Source: CAXBMB01 sp963976695 (GTDB taxonomy: Bacteria > Pseudomonadota > Alphaproteobacteria > Kiloniellales > DSM-21159). From it: a stretch of 64,000 bases of DNA. The translations under genes and the position numbers were made by a program. How positions within the stretch are numbered: position 1 is the stretch's first letter; each line of letters starts with the position of its first letter. Under the pieces are notes generated by a model. That model ran no database searches and was not told the DNA's origin. It was given only the letters and a program-made list of their open reading frames with translations. The stretch lies in assembly GCA_963976695.1 (NCBI GenBank), contig CAXBMB010000016.1:1-64000 (forward strand). The letters are read 5' to 3'. Below are positions 25,095 through 34,018 of this stretch, piece after piece.

Positions 25095-27122
25095 ATGACT
25101 TCTGTCAGCAGGGACTCCGAGACGGGGACCGGCACGCCGCCAAGCGCCTCAAGCGAAGCCCCGCTTTCCAAATGGCTTCGCGCGCCGGCCGAAATCCTGG
25201 CCGTCGGCATCGGCCTGTTTGTCCTCTATACCTCGTTCTTCGGCGCCTTCGAGACGCTGATCCAACGCTCGATTTTCGTCGCGCTGATCACTGCGCTCGG
25301 ATTGCTGCGCTTTCCGCTCGGTAACGGCACGCGGTGGCGCCCGCTGGGCGCCGCCTGCGACGTGGCGGCCGGCCTTCTGGTGCTTGGCGCCACCGGCTAC
25401 GTGATCGCCAACTTCGAGCGCATCATGGTGGATCTACCCTTCGCGACCACGGTTGACATGATGCTGGGCTACGGCACGCTGCTGGTGATCCTGGAGTTGG
25501 CGCGCCGCTCCGCCAGCATCGTCTTTCCGATCATCGTCGGCGTCGCAGTGCTCTATGCCCTCCTCGGCCACCTGATCCCCGGCACCCTCGGGCACCGCGG
25601 TTTCGACGCCAGCTACGTCGCCGAGGTGCTATTCCTCTCCGACCGGGGGCTGTGGGGAATGCTGGTCAGCATCGCTTCGACCACCCTCGCGGCGTTCATT
25701 CTGTTCGGCAGTCTCCTCCTGCACACCGGCGCCGGACAGACCTTCTTCGATCTGTCCGCGCGCGCCGGCGGCGGCTCTCCCGGCGGCGCGGCGAAAATCG
25801 CCACCATCGCCTCGGGCCTGTTCGGGTCGATCAGCGGCAGTTCGGTCGCCAACATCGCCACCACCGGGAATTTCACGATTCCGCTGATGAAGCGGCTGCG
25901 CTATCCCTCGCGCTTCGCCGCCGCCGTGGAAGCGGTGGCCTCCACCGGCGGCCAGCTCGCGCCCCCGATCATGGGCACTGCGGCCTTCGTGATGGCGGAA
26001 CTGGTGGGGGTGAACTACTGGACCATCGCCCTGTCGGCGTTCCTTCCGGCCCTGCTGTTCTATCTCGGCGTGTTCGTCACCATCCACCTGATCGCGCGCC
26101 GGCGCAAGCTGGGTGCGGTGAACGCCGCGGAACTGCCTGACTGGCGCGCCGCGCTGGCCTGGCGGCGCCTCTCCCCGATCGTCGCCGGCGCCCTGGGGCT
26201 GGCCTTTGGCATCGCCAACGGCAACTCCATCGAATTGACCGCCAGCTACGGCATGATCGGCATTGTCGTCGCCTTCACCCTGGCCACCCTGAGCGCCGGT
26301 GGAACCTGGTCGGATATCGGCCGCACGCTGCTGCGGGCGCTGGCCGACGGCGGCCAGGGCGTGGTGATCGTCGGTATTTTGCTGGTGGCCGCCCAGGTCT
26401 TCGTCGCCATGATCAACCTTACCGGCGTCGGCGTGGCGGTTACCTCCGCGATCCTCAGCGTCGCCGGCGGCAACATCTGGATGGTGGCGGTGATCGTCGC
26501 CGTGGTCTGCCTGATCGTCGGCATGGGCCTGCCGACCTCCGCCGCCTACGTGCTGGTGGCCGCCGTCTTCGCGCCGGTGTTGATCCAGCAGGGTCTGGAT
26601 CCGGTCACCGTGCATCTGTTCGTGCTGTACTACGCGGCGCTGTCGGTGATCACCCCGCCGGTCTGCGTCGGCGTGTTCGTCGCCGCGACCATCTCGGGCG
26701 ACAAGTGGACGGAGGTCGCCCGAGACACCCTACAGCTTGGCGGGACGGCCTATGTCATTCCCATGCTGTTCCTGGCCTATCCCGGAATGCTGCTGAACGG
26801 CGGACCGGAGGCCATCGGCCTGGCCATCGTCTCGGGCGTCGGCTTCACGCTCGCCGCCGCCTCGCTGTTCGCGACCCAGCCGATGCATCCCGGCTGGCGC
26901 TGGTCGTGGGTGCTGTGGACCGTGCCCATGGGCCTGGCCCTCACCCCACACTGGGCGACATCGCTGGCCGCGCTGATCCTGACCGTCGGCCTGTACACGA
27001 TTTTGATCCCGCTCCTGCGCCGCCGGGCCGACGATCAACACGTCCAAAACGTCGCCCGCACGGCCTCTTCCACCGGCGCCCTGCCGGATTCCGACACTGC
27101 CGCCTCCATCCGGCGGCCATAG
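25095..27122 (+). CDS. Fused TRAP transporter permease (DctQM type, TAXI system)
   Basis: A 675-residue inner-membrane protein that fuses the small and large TRAP permease subunits, as is standard in TAXI systems. The N-terminal part has four membrane segments (ILAVGIGLFVLYTSFFGAF onward); the large part includes SGLFGSISGSSVANIATTG, STGGQLAPPIMGTAAFVMAE, VGMGLPTSAAYVLVAAVFAP and the substrate-path block SVITPPVCVGVFVAATISG. Uptake would be driven by an ion gradient. GGAGG precedes the ATG. It continues the operon into the HisD-like gene 25 bp downstream. Confidence 0.93.
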   Translation: MTSVSRDSETGTGTPPSASSEAPLSKWLRAPAEILAVGIGLFVLYTSFFGAFETLIQRSIFVALITALGLLRFPLGNGTRWRPLGAACDVAAGLLVLGATGYVIANFERIMVDLPFATTVDMMLGYGTLLVILELARRSASIVFPIIVGVAVLYALLGHLIPGTLGHRGFDASYVAEVLFLSDRGLWGMLVSIASTTLAAFILFGSLLLHTGAGQTFFDLSARAGGGSPGGAAKIATIASGLFGSISGSSVANIATTGNFTIPLMKRLRYPSRFAAAVEAVASTGGQLAPPIMGTAAFVMAELVGVNYWTIALSAFLPALLFYLGVFVTIHLIARRRKLGAVNAAELPDWRAALAWRRLSPIVAGALGLAFGIANGNSIELTASYGMIGIVVAFTLATLSAGGTWSDIGRTLLRALADGGQGVVIVGILLVAAQVFVAMINLTGVGVAVTSAILSVAGGNIWMVAVIVAVVCLIVGMGLPTSAAYVLVAAVFAPVLIQQGLDPVTVHLFVLYYAALSVITPPVCVGVFVAATISGDKWTEVARDTLQLGGTAYVIPMLFLAYPGMLLNGGPEAIGLAIVSGVGFTLAAASLFATQPMHPGWRWSWVLWTVPMGLALTPHWATSLAALILTVGLYTILIPLLRRRADDQHVQNVARTASSTGALPDSDTAASIRRP

Positions 27123-27147
27123 CTTTGACTGAAAGGACCCCCGCCTC

Positions 27148-28443
27148 ATGGCCGAGATTCTCAAACACGGCATTTCCGCTGAGCAGGATACCCAGAACAA
27201 CACCAAGGTTCGCAGCACCGTCGAAAACATCCTTGCCGACATCGAAAGCCGCGGCGACACGGCGGTCCGCGAATTGTCGGCGCGCTTCGACGATTGGAGC
27301 CCGGAAAGCTTCCGCCTGTCGGACGCCGAGATCCAGGCATGCTTGGCCGACGTCTCTCCCCGCGACCTTGAGGACATCCGCTTTGCCCAGGCCCAGGTCC
27401 GTCGCTTCGCCGAGGTTCAGCGCGCCGCCCTTCAGGATGTGGAGGTCGAGACCCTGCCCGGCGTCATTCTGGGCCACCGGAACATCCCGGTCGGCAGCGT
27501 CGGCTGCTATGTGCCCGGCGGCAAGTTCCCCATGGTCGCCTCCGCCCACATGAGCGTCGTCACCGCGAAGGTGGCCGGGGTCGAGCGCGTCATCGCCTGC
27601 GCCCCGCCGCACAAGGGCCGGCCCAGCGCCGCCATCGTCGCCGCCATGCATCTGGGCGGCGCCGACGAGATCTGGTGTCTGGGCGGCGTCCAGGCGGTCG
27701 GCGCCATGGCCATCGGCACCGAGAGCATGGCGCCGGTCGACATGATCGTCGGCCCCGGCAACGCCTTCGTCGCCGAGGCTAAGCGGCAATTGTTCGGCCG
27801 CGTCGGCATCGACCTGTTCGCCGGCCCGACGGAGACGCTGTTGGTCACCGACGAGACCTGCGACGCCGAGATGGCCGCCACCGATCTGCTGGGTCAGGCC
27901 GAACACGGCTACAACAGCCCGGCCGTCCTGATCACCACCTCGCAGGCGCTGGCCGAGGCCCTGCCGGCGGAGATCGAGCGCCAGTTGCAGACCCTAGAAA
28001 CCGCCGAAACCGCCGCGGCGTCCTGGCGTGACTACGGGCAGATCATCCTCTGCGACAGCGCCGAGGAAATGCTGCGTGTGGCCGATGAACTGGCCTTCGA
28101 ACATGTGCAGATTCTCACCCGCGATCCCGACTACTTCCTGACCAACATGCGCAACTACGGCGCCCTGTTCCTGGGACCGGAAACCAACGTCAGCTACGGC
28201 GATAAGGTGATCGGCACCAACCACACACTGCCGACGCGCCAGGCCGCGCGCTACACCGGCGGTCTGTGGGTCGGCAAGTTCATCAAGACCTGCACCTATC
28301 AGAAGGTCGCCCCCGAGGCGACGGCGATGATCGGCGAATACTGCTCGCGCCTGTGCGCGCTGGAAGGCTTCGCCGGACACAAGGCGCAGGCCGACCTGCG
28401 CGTCCGTCGCTATAGCGGCGCCACCACCCGCAAGAGCGCCTGA
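27148..28443 (+). CDS. HisD-family NAD-dependent dehydrogenase, HpsN (sulfopropanediol dehydrogenase)-like
   Basis: A 431-residue member of the histidinol dehydrogenase superfamily. Zinc ligands by alignment are Gln250 and His253 (LGQAEHGYNS), Asp352 (GDKVIGTNH) and His411 (GFAGHKAQ); the catalytic Glu318-His319 pair lies in FEHVQI. IPVGSVGCYVPGGKFPMV is the nucleotide-binding region. Surroundings are not a his operon. The sequence style, including GGKFPMVASAHM and AEHGYNSPAVL, recalls HpsN, which oxidises 2,3-dihydroxypropane-1-sulfonate to sulfolactate by two two-electron steps. I infer oxidation of a terminal alcohol to acid; the actual substrate is open. Confidence 0.85.
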   Translation: MAEILKHGISAEQDTQNNTKVRSTVENILADIESRGDTAVRELSARFDDWSPESFRLSDAEIQACLADVSPRDLEDIRFAQAQVRRFAEVQRAALQDVEVETLPGVILGHRNIPVGSVGCYVPGGKFPMVASAHMSVVTAKVAGVERVIACAPPHKGRPSAAIVAAMHLGGADEIWCLGGVQAVGAMAIGTESMAPVDMIVGPGNAFVAEAKRQLFGRVGIDLFAGPTETLLVTDETCDAEMAATDLLGQAEHGYNSPAVLITTSQALAEALPAEIERQLQTLETAETAAASWRDYGQIILCDSAEEMLRVADELAFEHVQILTRDPDYFLTNMRNYGALFLGPETNVSYGDKVIGTNHTLPTRQAARYTGGLWVGKFIKTCTYQKVAPEATAMIGEYCSRLCALEGFAGHKAQADLRVRRYSGATTRKSA

Positions 28444-28500
28444 CGCCACCCCGGAGGCGGGCCCGCCGCTGGGCCTGCCTCCGCCAGAGGACAGCATGAC

Positions 28501-29316
28501 ATGACCGTATCGCCCCACCGCCACCTGCGCCCCCACGATTTGAAGGCGGCCCTGCGCGCCCGCCGCCCGCTCGCCGCGACCTTCGTCAAGACGCCGCTGC
28601 ACGAGCAGATGGAGGTCTTGGCCCTGTCCGGCCTGGATATGATCTGCCTGGATGCCGAGCACGCCGCCTTCGACCGCCGCTGCCTGGACGCCTGCCTGCT
28701 GGCCTGCCGCGCCGGCGGACTGCCGAGCTTGGTGCGCGTGCCGGCGCTGGCGCCGGTGCCGATCCTCCAGGCGCTCGACATGGGGGCGACCGGGATCGTC
28801 GTGCCCCACGTCCGCACGGCCGAGGAGGCCCATAGTCTGGTCGGCATGAGCACTTTCGGTCGCGGCGGGCGTGGCTTTGCCGGCTCCACCCGCGCCGCCG
28901 ACTACACCGGCAAGCCGATGGCGCAGCACCTCGCCGACAGCGCGGCGCAAACCACCATCGTCGCGCAGTTGGAAGACGCCGAGGCGCTGGACGACCTGGA
29001 CAACATTATGGCCGTGGATGGCGTGGACGGCATCCTGATCGGGCGTGTCGACCTGGCCGTCTCGCTCGGCGCCGCGGCGATCGACGCGCCCGAGGTGACC
29101 GACGCCATCACCCGCATCTGTGCCGCCGCCGCGCGCCATGGCCGCGCCGTCGGCATGTTCCTGCCGACCCTGGCGGGCCTGGAGCCTTGGCGTGATCTGG
29201 GCATGACCTTCTTCATGATCGGCTCCGACCAGGGTTTCGTGCTGAACGGCGCCAAGGCGTTGCAGGACGGGTTCCACGCCCGGATGCCCGCCCCGACCAA
29301 GGAGGCCGCATCGTGA
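28501..29316 (+). CDS. HpcH/HpaI-family class II aldolase
   Basis: A 271-residue TIM-barrel aldolase. Metal ligands are probably Glu158 (VAQLED) and Asp184 (GRVDLAVSLG); the general-base region LDAEHAAFDRR is at residues about 50-60 and Arg79 in LVRVP contacts the oxoacid. GATGIVVPHVRTAEEA is the usual middle block. These enzymes split 2-oxo-4-hydroxyacids into pyruvate (or oxaloacetate) and an aldehyde. The stop overlaps the SDR start by 4 bases (ATCGTGAGCG), showing tight coupling. In this operon it would generate pyruvate from an oxidised intermediate. Confidence 0.9.
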   Translation: MTVSPHRHLRPHDLKAALRARRPLAATFVKTPLHEQMEVLALSGLDMICLDAEHAAFDRRCLDACLLACRAGGLPSLVRVPALAPVPILQALDMGATGIVVPHVRTAEEAHSLVGMSTFGRGGRGFAGSTRAADYTGKPMAQHLADSAAQTTIVAQLEDAEALDDLDNIMAVDGVDGILIGRVDLAVSLGAAAIDAPEVTDAITRICAAAARHGRAVGMFLPTLAGLEPWRDLGMTFFMIGSDQGFVLNGAKALQDGFHARMPAPTKEAAS

Positions 29317-30059
29317 GCGTCCCACCGGACAAACCCTGGGCGGTGGTGACCGGCGCCGGGCGCGGCATCGGCCGGGGCTGCGCCGAACGGCTGGCGCGCG
29401 ATGGCTTCCACGTGATCGCCGCCGCCCGCACCGCCCACGAGGTCCAGGCCCTAGCCGACAGCCTGAACGCCGCCGGCCTGTCCGCCGAGGCCCGGACGCT
29501 TGACGTCTGCGACTCCCGGGCGGTGACGGCATTGTTCGAGACGCTGGCGCGCTGCGACGCGCTGGTCAACAACGCCGGCACCAACAAGCCGCAGCCGGTG
29601 CTGGAGGTGGATGAGGCGACTCTCGATACGCTGCTGGATATCAATGTCCGGGCCGCCTTCGTGGTCGCCCAGGCCGCCGCCCGCCGGATGACGGCGCTGG
29701 GGCGCGGCGGCGCGATCATCACCATGTCGTCCCAAATGGGCCATGTCGGCGCGGCCCGACGCAGTGTCTACTGTATGACCAAACACGCTGTCGAAGGTAT
29801 GACCAAGGCCATGGCTGTCGAGCTGGCGCCGCAGGGCATCCGCGTCAATACGGTGGCCCCGACCTTCGTGGAAACGCCGATGACGGCAAGCTTCCTCGAC
29901 GATCCGGTCTTCCGCCACTGGGTGCTGGAGCGCATTCCCGCCGGCCGCTTGGCGGCGGTCGATGAGGTGGCCGCCGCCGTGGCCTTCCTGGCATCGCCGG
30001 GGGCCGCCGCCATTACCGGAACCAGCCTGCGGGTCGACGGCGGCTGGACCGCGCAATAG
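29313..30059 (+). CDS. Short-chain dehydrogenase/reductase (SDR)
   Basis: A 248-residue classical SDR. The cofactor motif TGAGRGIG is at residues 13-20, NNAG at 86-89, and the catalytic set is Asn111, Ser140, Tyr153 and Lys157 (SVYCMTK). It begins with GTG at 29313, overlapping the aldolase stop. The C-terminal block ASPGAAAITGTSLRVDGGW is standard. It most likely oxidises a secondary alcohol of the transported substrate to the ketone needed for the aldolase step, but direction and substrate are inferred. A hairpin follows at 30068-30104. Confidence 0.92.
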   Translation: MSVPPDKPWAVVTGAGRGIGRGCAERLARDGFHVIAAARTAHEVQALADSLNAAGLSAEARTLDVCDSRAVTALFETLARCDALVNNAGTNKPQPVLEVDEATLDTLLDINVRAAFVVAQAAARRMTALGRGGAIITMSSQMGHVGAARRSVYCMTKHAVEGMTKAMAVELAPQGIRVNTVAPTFVETPMTASFLDDPVFRHWVLERIPAGRLAAVDEVAAAVAFLASPGAAAITGTSLRVDGGWTAQ

Positions 30060-30067
30060 CCTATGAT

Positions 30068-30104
30068 CGACAGAGACGACGCGCCTGACGCGCCGCCTCT
30101 GTCG
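30068..30104. terminator. Hairpin after the SDR gene
   Basis: CGACAGAG (30068-30075) pairs with CTCTGTCG (30097-30104), enclosing GC-rich sequence. It lies between the convergent SDR and amidase genes and is a plausible end for the catabolic operon; no T-run follows. Confidence 0.5.
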
Positions 30105-30130
30105 TCAAGTCCCCGCCAATCGATCCGCCT

Positions 30131-31567
30131 CTAGGCGCCAAGCCTGGCCAGATCGGGCAGCGGACGCGCGCAGCCCGGCAGGCGCGCCAATTCTCCTTCC
30201 AAGGCCAGCGCGGCGGCGAACAACTGCGCTTCACCATGCCGACGGCCGACCAGCTGTATGCCAAAGGGCATTCCCTTGTGATCCAGACCGCAGGGCAGCG
30301 ACAGCGCCGGATGGCCGGTCAGGGTGACGCCATAGGCGATGGCCACCCATTGGATATAGGTTTCCAGCGGCTTGCCGTTGATTTCCGCCGGGTAGGAGAA
30401 GTCCTTGCCGAAGGGGCTGGCCGAAGCGGTCGGCAGAATCAGCAGATCGACATCGTCCATGAAGTCGATGAAACGGGCGAAAATTTGGCTGTGCTGGGCC
30501 GAGGCCCAGGCGACGTCCTCGGCGCTGTAACTCATGCCCAACTTTACATTGGCCGAGACATTGGGGCCGACCTTATCCGCATGGTTGCGGAATTTGTCGA
30601 GATGGGCGGCCAGGAACCCGACAGCGCGCAGCACCTCGAAGGTCCGATGGGCATCCTCGCCCATCTCCGGGTCCTGCCACCGGCTTTCGGCGAAGCTGGC
30701 GGCAAAGTATCCCACCCGCTCCCTGAAAATCCGACGCAGGTCGTTGTCCATCGGCGCGAACCCAAGGTCCTCGGAAAAGGCGACCTTCAGGCGGCTGAGA
30801 TCGACCGGTTGAAGATCGCGCAGCGCCGCCGCGCCGATCAATTTGTTGAGCGGGTCGCGGCGATCCTCGGAAACCAGGGCCGAAAGCAGCAATGCGGTAT
30901 CCGCCACGCTCCGGCCCATCGGGCCTTCCACCGGCAGCGGGTTGAACAGCAGGCCCCGGGTATCGTCCACCACCACCCCCGGGGTGGGCCGCAAGCCCAC
31001 CACGCCGCTGAACGCCGCCGGCGTGCGCAGGCTGCCGCCAAGATCGGAGCCATTGCACAGCGGCAACATCCCCGTCGCCAAGGCGACCGCCGAGCCGCCG
31101 GACGATCCGGCGCAGGTCTTGTCCGGATCAAACGGATTGCCGGTAAAGCCAAAGACCGCGTTGTTGGTGTTGGCCCCGGCACCGAATTCCGGGGTGTTGG
31201 TCTTTGCCGTCACAATCGCCCCGGCGGCGCGGATATTGGCAACCGGCGCGCAGTCGAAATCCGGGACAAATTCCGCGAACAGCGGCGAGCCAAAGGTCGT
31301 CCGGAAGCCTTTGGTTTCGTTAAGGTCCTTGATTCCGATAGGCAGGCCGTGAAGCGCGCCCAATTCATCCCCGCGACGCACCGCGGCCTCGGCGGCTTGG
31401 GCGGCCTGGCGCGCTGCGGCCGCGTCCAGCGACACCACGGCGTTCAGCCTGGGATTAACCTGGGCAATGCGCGCCAGGCAGGAGTCCAGCAATTCGACGG
31501 GAGAAATCTCTCCCTTGCCGATCGCCGCCCGCAGCGCTACCGCCGTTTGATCACACAAGGACACCAT
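30131..31567 (-). CDS. Amidase-signature family hydrolase
   Basis: A 478-residue amidase. The Ser-cisSer-Lys triad is clear: Lys80 (IGIKDLNETKG), the cis-Ser in CAGSSGGSAVA near 155-156, and the nucleophile Ser179 in SDLGGSLRTPA. The C-terminal region SLPCGLDHKGMPFGIQLVG is typical. GGGAGG precedes the ATG at 31567 with a spacing of about 8. It could hydrolyse aliphatic or aryl amides; the substrate cannot be read. GatA is unlikely, as gatB/gatC are absent nearby. It is convergent with the catabolic operon and not part of it. Confidence 0.92.
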   Translation of the reverse strand: MVSLCDQTAVALRAAIGKGEISPVELLDSCLARIAQVNPRLNAVVSLDAAAARQAAQAAEAAVRRGDELGALHGLPIGIKDLNETKGFRTTFGSPLFAEFVPDFDCAPVANIRAAGAIVTAKTNTPEFGAGANTNNAVFGFTGNPFDPDKTCAGSSGGSAVALATGMLPLCNGSDLGGSLRTPAAFSGVVGLRPTPGVVVDDTRGLLFNPLPVEGPMGRSVADTALLLSALVSEDRRDPLNKLIGAAALRDLQPVDLSRLKVAFSEDLGFAPMDNDLRRIFRERVGYFAASFAESRWQDPEMGEDAHRTFEVLRAVGFLAAHLDKFRNHADKVGPNVSANVKLGMSYSAEDVAWASAQHSQIFARFIDFMDDVDLLILPTASASPFGKDFSYPAEINGKPLETYIQWVAIAYGVTLTGHPALSLPCGLDHKGMPFGIQLVGRRHGEAQLFAAALALEGELARLPGCARPLPDLARLGA

Positions 31568-31797
31568 GACGCCAACCTCCCCAATTATTGTTTTTTGCTC
31601 ATGAGCACTACCTGCGGTTTGCAAGCCAGGCAATCGGCGCGGCGGCATAACTGCCGTGCTCACGCGCCGACAATTCGCCGGGCCGACGCCAACGCCCGCG
31701 CCAACCGCCACGCCCGCGCCCGCCAGACGACTGGTCGGCGGCGCGGCCACCGGGCCAGAGGGGAGCCGCACGTCAGTCCAGTCAAACCGATCCGACT
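31568..31797. other. Spacer of 230 bp
   Basis: AT-rich AATTATTGTTTTTTGCTC near 31584-31600 may be the amidase promoter. Just before the stop of the leftward PhnD-like gene is AAACCGATCCGACTTTAGG, a sequence resembling that near other intergenic elements (before moaA and rsgA). Confidence 0.4.
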
Positions 31798-32622
31798 TTA
31801 GGCCAGCGTCGGATAGCCCAGGTCACGGGCCGCCTGCTCCATATCCAGAATCACCTGATAGGCGCTTGGCGCCAACAGCTCGCAGCCGCGCAGCAGCAGC
31901 GCCTGGCGGGCGGCCTGGCCGTCCGGCGCCGCAAAGGCTTCCAGCAGCCCCGCGCGCAACTGCCGCCGCCGCGCCGGCGGACAGGCCAACCCGGTAATAT
32001 AGGGCAGTCCCGGCGCCGGATCGGACAGGCCGATAACCTTCAGCCGGTCGGTCAAGCCAGGCCGATGGCGTTGAAAAAGCGCAAAGGTGACCCCATCGAT
32101 CGCCGCCAGGTCGGCCCGCCGCTCGGCCACCCAGGCAAGCGACTCGCCATGGCCCCCCGACAGCTCGACGCTGGAAAAAAAACCCGCCCGCTTGGCCAGC
32201 GGCGCGATGGCCGCGCGCAGACAGTTCATGCCGGACTGGGAGTTCCAGTCGTTGATCACCACCCGCCGCCCGCGCAAATCCGCCAGCTTTTCGTAACCGC
32301 TATCCCGGGCGACGATGAACACGCTGCGGTAGGTTGGGCCCGCGCTGCCGACCGCGTCATAGCAGGGCGTTGCCAGGTAGGTGACCCTGCCCCTGAGGTC
32401 ATGGGTCAGCGGATAGCCGCAGGTTTGCGACAGCACCAAATTCGGCGCCAGCCAGTGCGCCAACGGGTCTTGGGGAACCGACAGCCGGCTGGGCAACTCC
32501 TCCAGACCCTGTTTGTTCAGCGCCGCGCCAAGTACCCGCCACCAGCAGCGCAGCGGCTTTTCCAATTCCGGCAGGGCATACATGAAAAGACCGGCTTCGG
32601 CCTGGCCGCGCGCGTCGGTCAT
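31798..32622 (-). CDS. PhnD-like periplasmic-binding-protein-fold protein
   Basis: A 274-residue protein of the PhnD/SsuA-like solute-binding fold. MYALPELEKPLRCWWRVLG, LSQTCGYPLTHDLRGRV, LRGRRVVINDWNSQSGMNCL, AAIDGVTFALFQRHRP and GLPYITGLACP follow the family order. There is no signal peptide or lipobox, so it is either cytoplasmic or acts as a stand-alone domain. The ATG at 32622 overlaps the stop of the upstream GFA gene (ATGA), indicating co-translation. No ABC permease or ATPase lies nearby. Function is unknown; phosphonate binding should not be assumed. Confidence 0.8.
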   Translation of the reverse strand: MTDARGQAEAGLFMYALPELEKPLRCWWRVLGAALNKQGLEELPSRLSVPQDPLAHWLAPNLVLSQTCGYPLTHDLRGRVTYLATPCYDAVGSAGPTYRSVFIVARDSGYEKLADLRGRRVVINDWNSQSGMNCLRAAIAPLAKRAGFFSSVELSGGHGESLAWVAERRADLAAIDGVTFALFQRHRPGLTDRLKVIGLSDPAPGLPYITGLACPPARRRQLRAGLLEAFAAPDGQAARQALLLRGCELLAPSAYQVILDMEQAARDLGYPTLA

Positions 32623-33107
32623 TCGCCGCGCCCGCTGCGCCCTGTGCGCCCCGTGCACCCCGTGTCCAACGGCAGGCCTTGCGGGTCGCAGCGCGGCCCG
32701 TCCGCATACTCCAGATAACAGGGCAAGCCATCGTCGAGGCGGTAGTAATCCCCCTTGCTCGCGACAAAGATGTGCGTCTCGGGCGTCAGTCCGGTCGGCT
32801 GATCCAGGCAGCCCGCCGAGACGGAAATGTGCCCGCCCTGGGTCGGGGCCCAAAACAGGCTGGCGCCGCAATTTCGGCAGAATCCGCGTTTGGCTTGCGC
32901 CGAAGAAGCGTACCAGCTCAGGCCCTCCTGCCGTTCGAACAGCAGGTTGTCCGGCGACAGCCGGGCATAGGCGGCGAAATTTCCGTGGGTCTTCAGGCAT
33001 TGGCGGCAGTGGCAAAAGGACAGAGCGGGCCCCAGGTTGCGCGCTTGAAAGCGGACCTGGCCACACAGACAGCCGCCGCTGTGGATCGTGGATTTTGTCT
33101 CAGTCAT
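32619..33107 (-). CDS. GFA-family (glutathione-dependent formaldehyde-activating-like) zinc protein
   Basis: A 162-residue protein with the GFA zinc sites: GGCLCGQV near residues 11-18, FCHCRQC near 32-38, and GFCRNCGASLFW near 75-86. The C-terminus is a low-complexity Thr/Gly/Arg tail (TGCTGRTGRSGRG) encoded by short GC repeats. GFA proteins were named for spontaneous S-hydroxymethylglutathione formation, but most members have no proven activity. In a window with methyl oxidation a formaldehyde link is tempting yet unproven. It is coupled to the PhnD-like gene. Confidence 0.88.
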   Translation of the reverse strand: MTETKSTIHSGGCLCGQVRFQARNLGPALSFCHCRQCLKTHGNFAAYARLSPDNLLFERQEGLSWYASSAQAKRGFCRNCGASLFWAPTQGGHISVSAGCLDQPTGLTPETHIFVASKGDYYRLDDGLPCYLEYADGPRCDPQGLPLDTGCTGRTGRSGRGE

Positions 33108-33169
33108 GGGTGTGGCCTCGGGCCGTAAAGTCGCTGGTCAAGATCGTCTCCTTCGGTTGAATTCGGCCG

Positions 33170-34018
33170 TCACGCCATGCCGTTGCGCAGCTTCCGCAGC
33201 ACCGCGATGACCTCGGTCGGTTGGATCGAAGCGCTGCGCACCAAGCCGTCAAAATGCTGGGTCAACACCCGCACCTGGTCGGTGGCGTTGAAGACGAAGT
33301 ACATGTCGCCAACATAGAGCGCCGCCCGTTGCAGCCCAAAAATCGACAGCGGCACGCTAAAGCGCTTGCGACCGTCATACAGGAACCAGCGAAAGGTTGG
33401 ATAGAGTTCATCGACCAATCGAATCATATGATCCAACTGCCCGGCCCGCGCCTCTTCGCTCAACCCGTCCCAAATTCCCCCACCGGCGGCAAAGGCCTCG
33501 ATCGACTGGAAGGTGGTGCAGACTTCCATGTCGGTTTCCGGCAAGCGGCTGTAGGCCAGCCGGGCTTCGGTCTCTTCCCACCGGTTCTGGGCGGTATCGC
33601 TGCTTCGCGTGCCATACTCAAAATCAATGACATCCTGCGTTTTCAGCAAATCCGGAAGCGAGGCCGGCACATAACGGATCTTGTAGCCGGCGGCCTCGGC
33701 ATGCCAGCGCTGCAGGCGTTCGTCCACCGGCACATCGGCGCCTGGCTCGATTTGCATGGCATTGGCGACCAGCGCCGCCCCCTGCCCCTCTTCCTGGCTG
33801 CGCCCCAGCAGCCAATCGATACTCACCGCGCCTTCCGTGGCGATGGCGAGGATGGTCTCGGCCCGCGCCAATCTTTCATTTTCCGCGGACAGCAGTTGCG
33901 ACAGCGTGGACCGGTCCAGCTGTATCTTTTGCGCGAAAGCCGAGCGGGAAAGCCCGGAACGCTCGATAATCTCCAGCAAGCGCTCGCGAAAGAGCGCCAC
34001 CACCTCAGTGCGGTTCAT
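33170..34018 (-). CDS. XRE-family transcriptional regulator with large ligand-type C-terminal domain
   Basis: A 282-residue protein. Residues about 10-60 form a Cro/CI-type HTH (RSGLSRSAFAQKIQLDRSTL, then LLSAENERLAR). The remainder has no recognised enzyme motif but a patterned mixed alpha/beta region (FQSIEAFAAGGGIWDGL, FRWFLYDGRKRFSVPLSIFG, ALYVGDMYFVFNATDQV), which may sense a ligand. It is divergent from the desaturase gene; two tandem GTTGTA...AAC sites lie 43-78 bases upstream of its start. Autoregulation and control of the desaturase are inferred from that arrangement. Confidence 0.88.
   Translation of the reverse strand: MNRTEVVALFRERLLEIIERSGLSRSAFAQKIQLDRSTLSQLLSAENERLARAETILAIATEGAVSIDWLLGRSQEEGQGAALVANAMQIEPGADVPVDERLQRWHAEAAGYKIRYVPASLPDLLKTQDVIDFEYGTRSSDTAQNRWEETEARLAYSRLPETDMEVCTTFQSIEAFAAGGGIWDGLSEEARAGQLDHMIRLVDELYPTFRWFLYDGRKRFSVPLSIFGLQRAALYVGDMYFVFNATDQVRVLTQHFDGLVRSASIQPTEVIAVLRKLRNGMA

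Noticed and set aside
27148..28443. Histidinol dehydrogenase of histidine biosynthesis
   Set aside because: No other his genes are near; it sits in a transporter/aldolase operon and resembles HpsN-type proteins in context and motif style.
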